A DNA stretch of 28,754 bases from a virus: the IMG/VR virus record IMGVR_UViG_3300042544_003895, positions 1 to 28,754 of that record. One strand, written 5' to 3'. This document shows positions 11,889 to 19,080 of the stretch, piece by piece. The position numbers were made by a program, and so were the translations under genes. The notes beneath the pieces are model-generated. The model was not told where the DNA came from, ran no database searches, and saw only the letters and a list, made by a program, of their open reading frames with translations. Positions within the stretch are counted from its first letter, which is position 1. Every line of letters starts with the position of its first letter.

Positions 11889-13122
11889 ATTAGATTTAGA
11901 TTATCAAAACCTCTTAAAAGATATTTTAGAGAATGGTGTTAAGAAAGAAACAAGAAATGGTGGAACAATCTCAGTATTCGGAAGACAGATACGTCACAAT
12001 ATGAAAGATGGGTTTCCACTCTTGACTACAAAGAAGATGCCATTCAAAACAATCGTAACAGAACTTCTTTGGTTCCTTCGTGGTGATACAAATATTAAGT
12101 ATTTGGTTGATAATAATTGTCACATTTGGGATGGGGACTGCTACAAATTTTATTTGAATAATTGTACTGAAAATTACAAAAACCATAATAAAAATGTTGT
12201 TGAAACAGACATACCAGACCATTGGAAGGATAGTGTCAAATTAGATTTAAGTGAATTATTAACACAAGAAGAATTCATCAACAAAATCAAAACAGATGAT
12301 GAGTTTGCTAAGAAGTGGGGTGAATTAGGTCCAATTTACGGTAAACAATGGAGAAGTTGGGAAGGATATAAACACGGAATGGTATTGGGAGCTGGATTGA
12401 GTAAAGAACATCCAATAGACCAAATCACAAACCTAATCAACGACCTTAAAGCAAATCCAGACTCAAGACGATTAATGGTAAATGCTTGGAATTGTTCGGA
12501 ACTGGACCAAATGGTGCTTCCACCTTGTCATTATGGATTTCAAGTTTATACAAGAGAGTTAAGTGAGAAGGAAAGAATGAAATTAGCTGGTTACGAAGAT
12601 GTTGGTGGTATAGGTCAAAATATAATTAGAGAAACCGTTGATATGGATAATACCATTCCAAGACGAGCAATCTCTTTAATGTGGAATCAACGTTCAGTAG
12701 ATACATTCTTAGGTTTACCATTCAACATTGCTTCTTATGGATTGTTATTGGAAATAATTGCAAAAGAAGTTAACATGGTTCCTGACCAGTTGATTGGAAA
12801 TTTAGGTGATGTTCATTTATATTCAAATCATATCGAACAAGCTAAAGAACAGATTGGTAGAGAATTTACTGAAGAGGAAATATTAGAACATTTACAACAA
12901 TCAGGTATGGATGCTTTAAAGCATGAGCCTAGAATGGAATACATTTCTAAATTACCTAAGCGAACAAGAGAACCCTTTCCGTTGCCAAAATTAGTTATGA
13001 ACCCAATATTTTTAGCAAACTTAGAACATAAAGGATTTGATGAAGCTATAAATGGAGAGGTTAATTTTCAAGTAGAAAATTATCAATCACATCCAACAAT
13101 TAAAGCACCTTTGTCCAACTAG
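11881..13122 (+). CDS. thyA: Thymidylate synthase, 413 aa
   Basis: ThyA converts dUMP and methylenetetrahydrofolate to dTMP and dihydrofolate, supplying thymidine for phage DNA. I chose ATG 11881, which overlaps the endonuclease stop (ATGAATAA). Conserved parts: phosphate-binding arginine in ETRNGGTISVFG (R25), PLLTTKKM, the LLWFLRGDTNIKYLVDN segment, LGPIYGKQWRSW, DSRRLMVNAWN, catalytic cysteine C216 in PPCHYGFQ, RSVDTFLGLPFNIASYG, DVHLYSNHIEQA and the C-terminal HPTIKAP. It is much longer than the about 264-residue E. coli enzyme because of inserts between HIWDGDC and GELGP and after PPCHYGFQVYTRE, both of which I regard as usual for this phage-type subfamily. All catalytic residues are present, so it should be active. 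It appears to be the surviving copy in a locus with several broken thyA 5' ends. Confidence 0.97.
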   Translation: MNKLDLDYQNLLKDILENGVKKETRNGGTISVFGRQIRHNMKDGFPLLTTKKMPFKTIVTELLWFLRGDTNIKYLVDNNCHIWDGDCYKFYLNNCTENYKNHNKNVVETDIPDHWKDSVKLDLSELLTQEEFINKIKTDDEFAKKWGELGPIYGKQWRSWEGYKHGMVLGAGLSKEHPIDQITNLINDLKANPDSRRLMVNAWNCSELDQMVLPPCHYGFQVYTRELSEKERMKLAGYEDVGGIGQNIIRETVDMDNTIPRRAISLMWNQRSVDTFLGLPFNIASYGLLLEIIAKEVNMVPDQLIGNLGDVHLYSNHIEQAKEQIGREFTEEEILEHLQQSGMDALKHEPRMEYISKLPKRTREPFPLPKLVMNPIFLANLEHKGFDEAINGEVNFQVENYQSHPTIKAPLSN

Positions 13123-13125
13123 CAC

Positions 13126-13133
13126 GATATTTA
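13126..13133 (+). promoter_or_regulatory. Phage-type promoter motif
   Basis: GATATTTATTTATAAAA lies 16 nt before the ATG at 13150, immediately after the thyA stop. Confidence 0.5.
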
Positions 13134-13149
13134 TTTATAAAATAGTACC

Positions 13150-13650
13150 ATGTTTGAAGCAATTAAAAATCTTAAACCAGCACATAGATTTCAAGCCTTT
13201 TTGGTTGTTGTAATCTTATCCACATTATCATCAGTTGCAACAGCTTATATGTCAACTGATGATTGTAGTGGATTAGCTAACCAGTATAACGTTTTGATTA
13301 AAAACTATACTGAAACGTTGTCATTGAATAATCAATTGGTTTCTGATAATAACCAGAAACAAAAAGATTTTATGGTGATAAAAAAAATGCTTGATAGTCT
13401 TGATGGGTTGGAGCCAGAGATAGTAAAAAAAACAACTATGAGTTCTAAAACAGAACCTAAAGTTATTAAACAACACCATTCTATTGTGACTAACGATACT
13501 ATAGTTGTTGCAGCTTATAGACCAGAAGTTGTTGAAACACATAAAACTAAAACTATAAATACTGAAACAACGATTACAAAAATGAGCGATAAACACAAAA
13601 AACTCTTAGGTAGTGTTTATAATGTTATAAATAAACATCAAAAACAATAA
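13150..13650 (+). CDS. Single-pass membrane protein, spanin-like layout, 166 aa
   Basis: A short basic N-terminus (MFEAIKNLKPAHRF) is followed by one hydrophobic segment (about 15-33, FQAFLVVVILSTLSSVATA) and then a soluble region of about 130 residues. Residues 40-80 are polar with coiled-coil character, and 90-150 are rich in K, T and V. This inside-anchor-outside layout resembles inner-membrane spanins (Rz-like), which help fuse the two host membranes during lysis, but the usual companion lipoprotein and endolysin genes are not beside it, so spanin is only a candidate. It could equally be a membrane-anchored structural or superinfection protein. It is a monocistronic gene: own promoter motif and a strong terminator. 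Confidence 0.6.
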   Translation: MFEAIKNLKPAHRFQAFLVVVILSTLSSVATAYMSTDDCSGLANQYNVLIKNYTETLSLNNQLVSDNNQKQKDFMVIKKMLDSLDGLEPEIVKKTTMSSKTEPKVIKQHHSIVTNDTIVVAAYRPEVVETHKTKTINTETTITKMSDKHKKLLGSVYNVINKHQKQ

Positions 13651-13653
13651 AAT

Positions 13654-13680
13654 AAAAGCATCTTCGGATGCTTTTTTGTT
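13654..13680 (+). terminator. Intrinsic terminator with a TTCG tetraloop
   Basis: AAAAGCATC pairs with GATGCTTTT around a C(TTCG)G tetraloop, followed by T residues. It is one of the clearest terminators in the window. Confidence 0.92.
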
Positions 13681-13686
13681 TTAAGC

Positions 13687-13694
13687 AATATTTA
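13687..13694 (+). promoter_or_regulatory. Phage-type promoter motif before the fibre cassette
   Basis: CAATATTTATAATAAAAA follows the terminator directly and lies 14 nt before the ATG at 13709. Confidence 0.55.
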
Positions 13695-13708
13695 TAATAA
13701 AAAGTATA

Positions 13709-14071
13709 ATGGCAATAAATAACGATATAAGTAATTTTATAATACCAGCACAATACGCTGGTTTATATGATTTAGTCTATACTAGTGTTGATGGAGGGCC
13801 AACGGGTTGTAATATAAACATAAACGGCGTTAATGTACAAATGGGTAGTGGTTCTACTATTGAAATTTTAGTTAGAACCGTTAGTGGCGGTGCTGGATGT
13901 TATTTATATGGTGATTACCCTGACGTTAGTGGTGGTATTAACACACCTTTTATCTCAAACCCAATTCAAATAATGGTAGACGCGTTTAAAAATAGAGTTT
14001 CTTCAGATGAGGGTACTTTTGAATCAGAGACATGTCTTACAACAATTTTAACAGATTTAAATAATATTTAA
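13709..14071 (+). CDS. Small beta-rich virion-type protein, paralogue of the 15646 protein, 120 aa
   Basis: Residues about 5-75 are beta-rich and glycine-containing: GCNININGVNVQMGSGSTIE, then ILVRTVSGGAGCYLYGDY. The same pattern (GCTATINGISVSVGASSSIT, IRTISGGSGCFLLGDN) makes up most of the product of the gene at 15646, so the two are paralogues with paired cysteines. The C-terminal 45 residues (NPIQIMVDAFKNRVSSDEG) are helical and unique to this copy. Location next to the lectin-type fibre gene suggests a structural or tip-associated role. No named family recognised. Confidence 0.65.
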   Translation: MAINNDISNFIIPAQYAGLYDLVYTSVDGGPTGCNININGVNVQMGSGSTIEILVRTVSGGAGCYLYGDYPDVSGGINTPFISNPIQIMVDAFKNRVSSDEGTFESETCLTTILTDLNNI

Positions 14072-14075
14072 TTAT

Positions 14076-15284
14076 ATGAGCATATTAGATAAAGCAACGT
14101 TGTTATTAACACCTAACGCTTATAAAACATCAAAAATTTATAGTATCATTCCAGAAAATGGTAGTGGTGATTTTAGTTTTACAAGGGCTAGTGGTGCAAC
14201 TAGAATAAATTCTACGGGACAATATGAAATTATGGGTACTAACATACCTAGATTAAACTACGATTTTTCTGGTGGATGTCCAACTATTTTATTAGAACCA
14301 CAAAGAACAAATCTATTTAGAGATTCAGAACCATCTACAACACCAGTAGCAGGTACTATTAGTGGTGTCACTTTTAGTGCAAATGATTGGGGTATTGGTT
14401 TAAATGGTAAAGTAACATTTACTGGTAATTCAATACAAGCAACATATTATAATGCAGCTTCGATTGCCGCTGGTAATTCACTAACTATGAGTTTTATAGC
14501 TAAAAGAACGGACGGTCAAGAAGTTAGGTTTGGTTCTGGTGGTGGCAGCGATATATATGTTAGTATGCAAAATACAGCTGGTATAGCTAGTATTAGCAAA
14601 ACATATTTAGGAAACAATTTATGGTATTGTAGTGCTACTAGAACATCTAATGGAGCTAGTACTAGTTATGGTCCTATTAAACAAACAACAAACGAAGATA
14701 CTGCGGTTGAAGTAAGCGCAATTATGCTGGTAACTAACGGTACTGGTGCCGCTTCTGCAAATACAGTTACATTAAGACCAGAATCTTATATTAAAACTAC
14801 TGGTTCTACTATAACTAAAGCAACTGAATCAATAGTAGATGTTATTAGTGGTTTTACAGGTGGTGCAGCTGGTGGGTCATGGTATTTAAAAATAAATAAT
14901 AACATAGCACAACATAGAGTCGCTACTGGTGGTGCTATTTGGGTTGGAACCAATTCTGGGTCGTCAGCTACTGGTGATTCAATACGTTTTGTAAATGATG
15001 GTACGAGTGCTAGGTTAAGATTAGTTAAAGTTCTAAATAGTACACCAACAACACTATTAACCACAAGCGCCGACACTTTAAGTGCGGTAATGACTTGGGA
15101 TGGTACTAATTTAAATGTGTTTACCAATGGGTCTAAAGTAGTAACTAATTCGGCTTTTTCTGGTTCTACATCATTAAATTATTTAGTTGGTAATGGTACG
15201 GACATTCCTAAATATATAAAAACAATGGCTATATTTCCAATACCATTAACTGATGAAGAAGCAATATCTTTAACAAATATATAA
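14076..15284 (+). CDS. Tail fibre / lectin-like virion protein, 402 aa
   Basis: The N-terminus has the pattern common in Bacteroidota phage fibres: LLLTPNAYKTSKIYSIIPENG, FSFTRASGATRINSTG and PTILLEPQRTNLF. A middle beta-sandwich (residues about 95-250) resembles carbohydrate-binding modules of phage receptor-binding proteins, and the C-terminal part (about 260-402), with GSWYLKINNN, MTWDGTNLNVFTNGSKV and a closing DEEAISLTNI, resembles a concanavalin/laminin-G-type lectin fold. It probably forms part of the adsorption apparatus and binds host-surface glycans. It starts 4 nt after the small paralogue gene and ends 1 nt before the next ATG, so they form a cassette. Confidence 0.8.
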   Translation: MSILDKATLLLTPNAYKTSKIYSIIPENGSGDFSFTRASGATRINSTGQYEIMGTNIPRLNYDFSGGCPTILLEPQRTNLFRDSEPSTTPVAGTISGVTFSANDWGIGLNGKVTFTGNSIQATYYNAASIAAGNSLTMSFIAKRTDGQEVRFGSGGGSDIYVSMQNTAGIASISKTYLGNNLWYCSATRTSNGASTSYGPIKQTTNEDTAVEVSAIMLVTNGTGAASANTVTLRPESYIKTTGSTITKATESIVDVISGFTGGAAGGSWYLKINNNIAQHRVATGGAIWVGTNSGSSATGDSIRFVNDGTSARLRLVKVLNSTPTTLLTTSADTLSAVMTWDGTNLNVFTNGSKVVTNSAFSGSTSLNYLVGNGTDIPKYIKTMAIFPIPLTDEEAISLTNI

Positions 15285-15285
15285 T

Positions 15286-15582
15286 ATGAAAGCATATAAA
15301 TTAAAATATGAAAATAGTGAATCAGCTATGGCTGATTTTATTAACAAGGGTATTTACATTAACACTAATGACGGTTTAGTTTATGGTGAAGGTGTATGTG
15401 CAGTTGTTGCCATTGGTTTAATAACTTTAACTGATGGTGTTTATGATAATGAAGGTAATGAGGTAACACCACCAACATACATTGATGGTTATCATTACGA
15501 TGTGTTAAGCGAAATTGATTTTAATTTTGGTGACACAGAAATATTCCCTAAAAACCCAGTTCATGGTTTTTACGGATTCTAA
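15286..15582 (+). CDS. Small protein downstream of the fibre gene, 98 aa
   Basis: The ATG follows the fibre stop by 1 nt. The protein begins MKAYKLKYENSESAMADFIN, an alpha/beta start like those of small proteins found directly after fibre genes in Bacteroidota phages, and continues with CAVVAIGLITLTDG and an aromatic, acidic C-terminus (DGYHYDVLSEIDFNF). It may be a fibre chaperone or a minor tip protein. Function is not shown by the sequence; position is the main evidence. Confidence 0.6.
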   Translation: MKAYKLKYENSESAMADFINKGIYINTNDGLVYGEGVCAVVAIGLITLTDGVYDNEGNEVTPPTYIDGYHYDVLSEIDFNFGDTEIFPKNPVHGFYGF

Positions 15583-15604
15583 TATATTTTTAATAATATT
15601 AGAA
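15577..15604 (+). terminator. Weak A/T hairpin after the fibre cassette
   Basis: TTCTAATAT pairs with ATATTAGAA around a T-rich loop; the stem includes the stop codon and is nearly all A/T, so termination would be weak. Confidence 0.35.
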
Positions 15605-15620
15605 TAAATGAAAAAATAAT

Positions 15621-15628
15621 TATATTTA
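15621..15628 (+). promoter_or_regulatory. Phage-type promoter motif
   Basis: TATATTTATAAGTAAAA lies 17 nt before the ATG at 15646. Confidence 0.55.
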
Positions 15629-15645
15629 TAAGTAAAAGAAAAATT

Positions 15646-15891
15646 ATGCCAAGAAATAACGATGTATATAGTATAATAGTACCCGCATTATCTGCAAATA
15701 CAACAGCTCACACGTATACTACAATATATGGTGGTTCAGCTGGTTGTACTGCAACAATTAATGGTATTTCTGTTAGTGTTGGGGCGTCATCGTCAATTAC
15801 TATAACAATAAGAACCATAAGTGGTGGTTCTGGTTGTTTTTTATTAGGCGATAATCAGAACGTATATTTAGGTTCGCCTAATTTACCATAA
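15646..15891 (+). CDS. Small beta-rich virion-type protein, paralogue of the 13709 protein, 81 aa
   Basis: Nearly the whole protein aligns with residues 5-75 of the 13709 product: GCTATINGISVSVGASSSIT and ISGGSGCFLLGDNQNVY, with both cysteines conserved. It lacks the helical C-terminal extension of the other copy. It has its own promoter motif, so the two paralogues flank the fibre cassette but are separately expressed. A small decoration, baseplate or neck role is possible. The 39 nt between its stop and the next gene hold only A-rich leader sequence. Confidence 0.65.
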   Translation: MPRNNDVYSIIVPALSANTTAHTYTTIYGGSAGCTATINGISVSVGASSSITITIRTISGGSGCFLLGDNQNVYLGSPNLP

Positions 15892-15930
15892 AAAAAAATA
15901 ATTTAATAAAACAAAAGAAAAAATAAAACT

Positions 15931-17034
15931 ATGGACAAAAATTTTAAAATTAATCCAATAGGTCTTAAAGGTAACGAAATTAACGAACGTATGAGACAAC
16001 TTATGGGTGTTACACCTATTAACGAGGGTTTATCTCGCTCAACAGTTGAGTTAACAAAACTTGGACCAGATGGTAAGTCATACGGTATTGTTAGAGAAAA
16101 TCACGAATATTATATCAAAGTATCTGATAAAACTTCAAATTTAACTGTTGAAGATTTTAAGTATATTGGTGGTTTACAAAATAAAAAACAAGAAGCTTAC
16201 CCATCATACGCTAAAGCTACTAAACATTTAAACTTAAGATTTAACTCTATTTGTGAGTCTTACGATATTGTTAATACATTTAATGTATTTGTTGATGATA
16301 AATTAATATCAGAAGGCGCTGCTAAAGAAGCTACTAAACACATTACCGATACCAAAGGTAAAGATTTAGACTGTAAAGCTAAAGAAGAAGGTGGTGACAA
16401 TGTTGCTGACAAAAAAGCCATAGATGAAATGGAAGAAGTAACTCTTAATGAGTATGAGTTAGCTATTGACGCTATGTTGAATGAAACTGAAGACTTAGAT
16501 GAAGAAGAATCTAAAGATAACCCATGGGCTATCTGTACTGCTAGTGTTGGTCGTAAAGACAAAGAAAAATACGAAGCATGTGTTAGAGACGTTAAAAAAG
16601 AAAAAGGTATCAAAGAAGAATTAAAAGGTAAACAATCAAAAATCGATGCTAACAAAAATGGTAAGATTGATGGTGAAGACTTTAAAATTCTTAAAAAGAA
16701 AAAAACCAACGAAAATTTTGAAGGTGAAGATAATTCAACAGATGAGTTAATGGATAGATTGGATAATATGACAGCAGCTGAATTTATTGAATTATTAGGC
16801 GATGCTGGTAAAGACGTTATGCGATTTGCTAAAAGAAAAATTGAAGCTGGGACTAAATTTATGTTAAATAAAATGGGTCATCCAGTTGATGAAGCTGATG
16901 ATTTTCCAGATTTAACAGGTGATGGTAAAGTAACTAGAGCTGATATCTTAAAAGGTAGAGGTGTTGATTTAGATGAAGAAATGACTATCGAAGAAATTCA
17001 AGAAGCTATTGCTGATTTAAAAAAAAAACTTTAA
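15931..17034 (+). CDS. Modular acidic virion-type protein, 5' part of a frameshifted gene
   Basis: Residues 14-34 (NEINERMRQLMGVTPINEGL) look like a short processing-type or capsid-targeting helix. Residues 40-107 form a compact module (SYGIVRENHEYYIKVSD, DFKYIGGLQNK, SYAKATKHLNLRF) that I associate with large-phage structural proteins. Residues 197-227 hold a two-cysteine motif (NPWAICTASVGRKDKEKYEA then CVRDVK). Two EF-hand-like calcium loops follow: DANKNGKIDGED (239-250) and DLTGDGKVTRAD (327-338). [ILV]-N-E motifs recur between modules. The frame stops at 17034 just after a run of ten A. One more A, or a -1 shift, reads LKKKTLTEGKKYKLKLDNPA and continues into the 17055 frame, giving one protein of 894 residues. 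A role as head or core scaffold or packaged protein is inference. Confidence 0.75.
   Translation: MDKNFKINPIGLKGNEINERMRQLMGVTPINEGLSRSTVELTKLGPDGKSYGIVRENHEYYIKVSDKTSNLTVEDFKYIGGLQNKKQEAYPSYAKATKHLNLRFNSICESYDIVNTFNVFVDDKLISEGAAKEATKHITDTKGKDLDCKAKEEGGDNVADKKAIDEMEEVTLNEYELAIDAMLNETEDLDEEESKDNPWAICTASVGRKDKEKYEACVRDVKKEKGIKEELKGKQSKIDANKNGKIDGEDFKILKKKKTNENFEGEDNSTDELMDRLDNMTAAEFIELLGDAGKDVMRFAKRKIEAGTKFMLNKMGHPVDEADDFPDLTGDGKVTRADILKGRGVDLDEEMTIEEIQEAIADLKKKL
17019..17028 (+). other. Homopolymer frameshift site (ten A)
   Basis: GAT TTA AAA AAA AAA CTT TAA in the upstream frame becomes TTA AAA AAA AAA ACT TTA ACT GAA with an added A or a -1 slip, joining two coding blocks without a gap. The run resembles a classical A-rich slippery site but is also error-prone in sequencing. 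Confidence 0.7.
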
Positions 17035-17054
17035 CTGAAGGTAAAAAATACAAA

Positions 17055-18614
17055 TTGAAGTTGGACAATCCAGCGCCAGCGGCTCCTGCCGTTCCTGCGC
17101 CTGCTCCAGCTGAACCTATGACAGAACCAGCTAATGACGCTGGTTTTGGCGATTTTGGTGGTGAAGAAATGCCAGCAGAAGACCCTATGGGTGGTGCACC
17201 AGCAGAAGACCCATCAAGTGATATGTCATTTGAAAAAGAACCTTTTGATGCTGGTGTTGATGCTGATGAAGAAACAGACCCTAAAAAATTTATTGAGCAA
17301 TTGAGTGGTAAGTTAGGACAATCACTTAGACAATTTGCTAAGGATAATGGTCAACCAGATTTTGAATTAGAAAAATTTGCGATTAATTCAGTTATTTCAG
17401 CAACACATACTGCTCAAATGGATGAGGAGGATAAAAACGATATTATTAAAAAAATAAACAAGTCTGGAGAAGATGAAACACAAGATTTTGATAACAACAA
17501 TCAAGATAATGCCGATGGTGGAGATGATTCTTTCGGTGGAGATGATAACGGGGGTGGTAATGCTGATGAATTTGATTTTTCATCTGATGAAGAACCAGTG
17601 CAAGAAGATAGTTTTAAAATATACGAAAGAGAAGATTTATTTTTAGATAACCCAAAAAAGAATAACATGTTTCAACCAGGTTCAAATGATATATTAGATG
17701 AAATGAACTCATGTTGGAAAGGATATAAACAAGTTGGTATGAAAGAAAAAAACGGAAAAGAAGTTCCAAATTGCGTGCGTGTTAATGAAAACATAGGTGA
17801 ATCAAATAATTACATGTTTTGGCAGAACCTTAAAACGCTTGTTCACGCTGCATCTGAATTATTAAATATGGATAAAAATTCATTAGATGCTTTATTATCA
17901 GATGGTCATGGATGGGCGTTAGACCATATTGCCACATCGGCTGATGATGTTGAAGAAGTTTATCATTTTGCTGAAGGTGCTTTAAATGACAGACATGAAG
18001 ATTCTGGTGAAGAAATGGATTATTCAAAATGGACTCAACCTATGAAATTAAATAAACCTATTGAAGTATCAAAAGACTTGGCTTATCATTTAACAAATGA
18101 AATAGCATTGGGTGAATCTATTTTTAGATATGGTTCAGAAAAATTCCAATCATTGTTAAAAGAAGTTAAAACTTTAAATGAAAAAGGGTTGATTAGTTTA
18201 AACGAAAACGACCAATTTATAGTTGAAGATTATGACAATGGTTTTGTTATGGTTAATGAAGGTAAAGTTAAATTAAACACTATTTTTGAAGACTTTGAAA
18301 TTGAAACAATTAATGAAGCGGAGTATCAAGGTAAAAAAGTAGAGTTAGGTAAACCTAAAAGAGGTGGTTCTAAAAAATTCTTTGTTTATGTTAGAAACCC
18401 TAAGACTGGTAAAGTTAAAAAAGTTTCTTTTGGTGCTAAAGCTGGTGGTGGTAATTTAGCTGTTAAGTTGAAGGACCCTAAAGCAAGAAAAGCGTTTGCT
18501 GACAGACACAACTGTAAAGCTAAAAACGATAAAACAAAACCAGGGTATTGGGCATGTAGATTACCAAGATACGCTAAATTATTAGGTTTATCTGGTGGTG
18601 GTACTTGGTGGTAA
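17055..18614 (+). CDS. Modular acidic virion-type protein, 3' part of the frameshifted gene
   Basis: The first possible start in this frame is a TTG (17055); the first ATG is at 17118. Coding character continues upstream, so it is best read as the continuation of the 15931 gene. A Pro/Ala-rich linker (PAPAAPAVPAPAPAEP) and an acidic Gly/Asp-rich region flank a helical block (about 75-135, FIEQLSGKLGQSLRQFAKDN). Next come a two-cysteine motif (SCWKGYKQVGMKEKNGKEVP then NCV, 219-241), a helical middle with HGWALDHIATSADDVEE, and a C-terminal module (440-519) with KKVSFGAKAGG, AFADRHNCKAKNDKTKPGYW and ACRLPRYAKLLGL. The cysteine-containing modules recur in unrelated proteins of large marine-type phages as I recall them. 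Several [ILV]-N-E motifs separate the modules. Confidence 0.75.
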   Translation: MKLDNPAPAAPAVPAPAPAEPMTEPANDAGFGDFGGEEMPAEDPMGGAPAEDPSSDMSFEKEPFDAGVDADEETDPKKFIEQLSGKLGQSLRQFAKDNGQPDFELEKFAINSVISATHTAQMDEEDKNDIIKKINKSGEDETQDFDNNNQDNADGGDDSFGGDDNGGGNADEFDFSSDEEPVQEDSFKIYEREDLFLDNPKKNNMFQPGSNDILDEMNSCWKGYKQVGMKEKNGKEVPNCVRVNENIGESNNYMFWQNLKTLVHAASELLNMDKNSLDALLSDGHGWALDHIATSADDVEEVYHFAEGALNDRHEDSGEEMDYSKWTQPMKLNKPIEVSKDLAYHLTNEIALGESIFRYGSEKFQSLLKEVKTLNEKGLISLNENDQFIVEDYDNGFVMVNEGKVKLNTIFEDFEIETINEAEYQGKKVELGKPKRGGSKKFFVYVRNPKTGKVKKVSFGAKAGGGNLAVKLKDPKARKAFADRHNCKAKNDKTKPGYWACRLPRYAKLLGLSGGGTWW

Positions 18615-18626
18615 AATATACAAGTC

Positions 18627-19079
18627 ATGGGAAGAATAGAGAAAAACAAAAAACTATTAATTGAAAGAAAAAATAGACAACTTTTGGGTAAACCAGAAAT
18701 GGACTGTCCAGAAGCTACTCAAAATTTAGAGTTAAACACTAATAACAGAGATTCTGCGATAAAAGAAAAACATATACAATATGGTCCATTAAATGTTGAC
18801 GAACCAGCTGATTTTTGGGAAAAAATAGCTGACCATTGGGATACCAGTGTTGAAGCAGCTCAAAAATCAAAATGTGGTAATTGCGTTGCTTTTGATATAT
18901 CACCTAGAATGAATGAATGCATGCCAGGTCCGATATCAGACGATGATGGTAGATTAGGTTATTGTTGGATGCACCACTTCAAATGTCACTCAGCTAGGTC
19001 TTGTAGAACATGGGCTAAGGGTGGACCTATAGAAGAAGATTCTGTATCATATAAATGGCAAGAAAAAAATAAAAAGTAA
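18627..19079 (+). CDS. Cysteine-rich metal-binding-type protein, 150 aa
   Basis: The N-terminal third is basic and polar; the middle is DEPADFWEKIADHWDTSVEA, and the C-terminal part carries seven conserved-looking positions: CGNC, C-x11-C, C-x14-C (the last in GYCWMHHFKC), then SARSCRTWAKGGP. The spacing C-x2-C-x11-C-x14-C is like that of high-potential iron-sulfur proteins, whose last cysteine is also preceded by a G-[WY]-C pattern, but extra cysteines and two histidines also fit zinc binding. It sits between structural-type genes (12 nt after the previous stop, 1 nt before the next start). The number of metal sites cannot be told. A redox role inside a virion would be unusual. Confidence 0.65.
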   Translation: MGRIEKNKKLLIERKNRQLLGKPEMDCPEATQNLELNTNNRDSAIKEKHIQYGPLNVDEPADFWEKIADHWDTSVEAAQKSKCGNCVAFDISPRMNECMPGPISDDDGRLGYCWMHHFKCHSARSCRTWAKGGPIEEDSVSYKWQEKNKK

Positions 19080-19080
19080 T

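Noticed and set aside
10602-13122. A self-splicing intron with the 10602 ORF and thyA as exons
   Set aside because: The thyA at 11881 has its own complete N-terminus, and the upstream fragment is of a different ThyA type, so splicing would duplicate the N-terminus rather than restore a gene. No group I core was recognised.
13150-13650. A lysis cassette (holin, endolysin, spanin) around the single-pass membrane protein
   Set aside because: No endolysin or second membrane gene is adjacent, and the gene is isolated by its own promoter and terminator, so only the layout is spanin-like.
16260-16709. Minus-strand open frame of about 149 codons opposite the 15931 gene
   Set aside because: It lies wholly within a strongly coding plus-strand gene and its product is serine/leucine-rich, as expected for a reverse-strand shadow of acidic, lysine-rich coding sequence.
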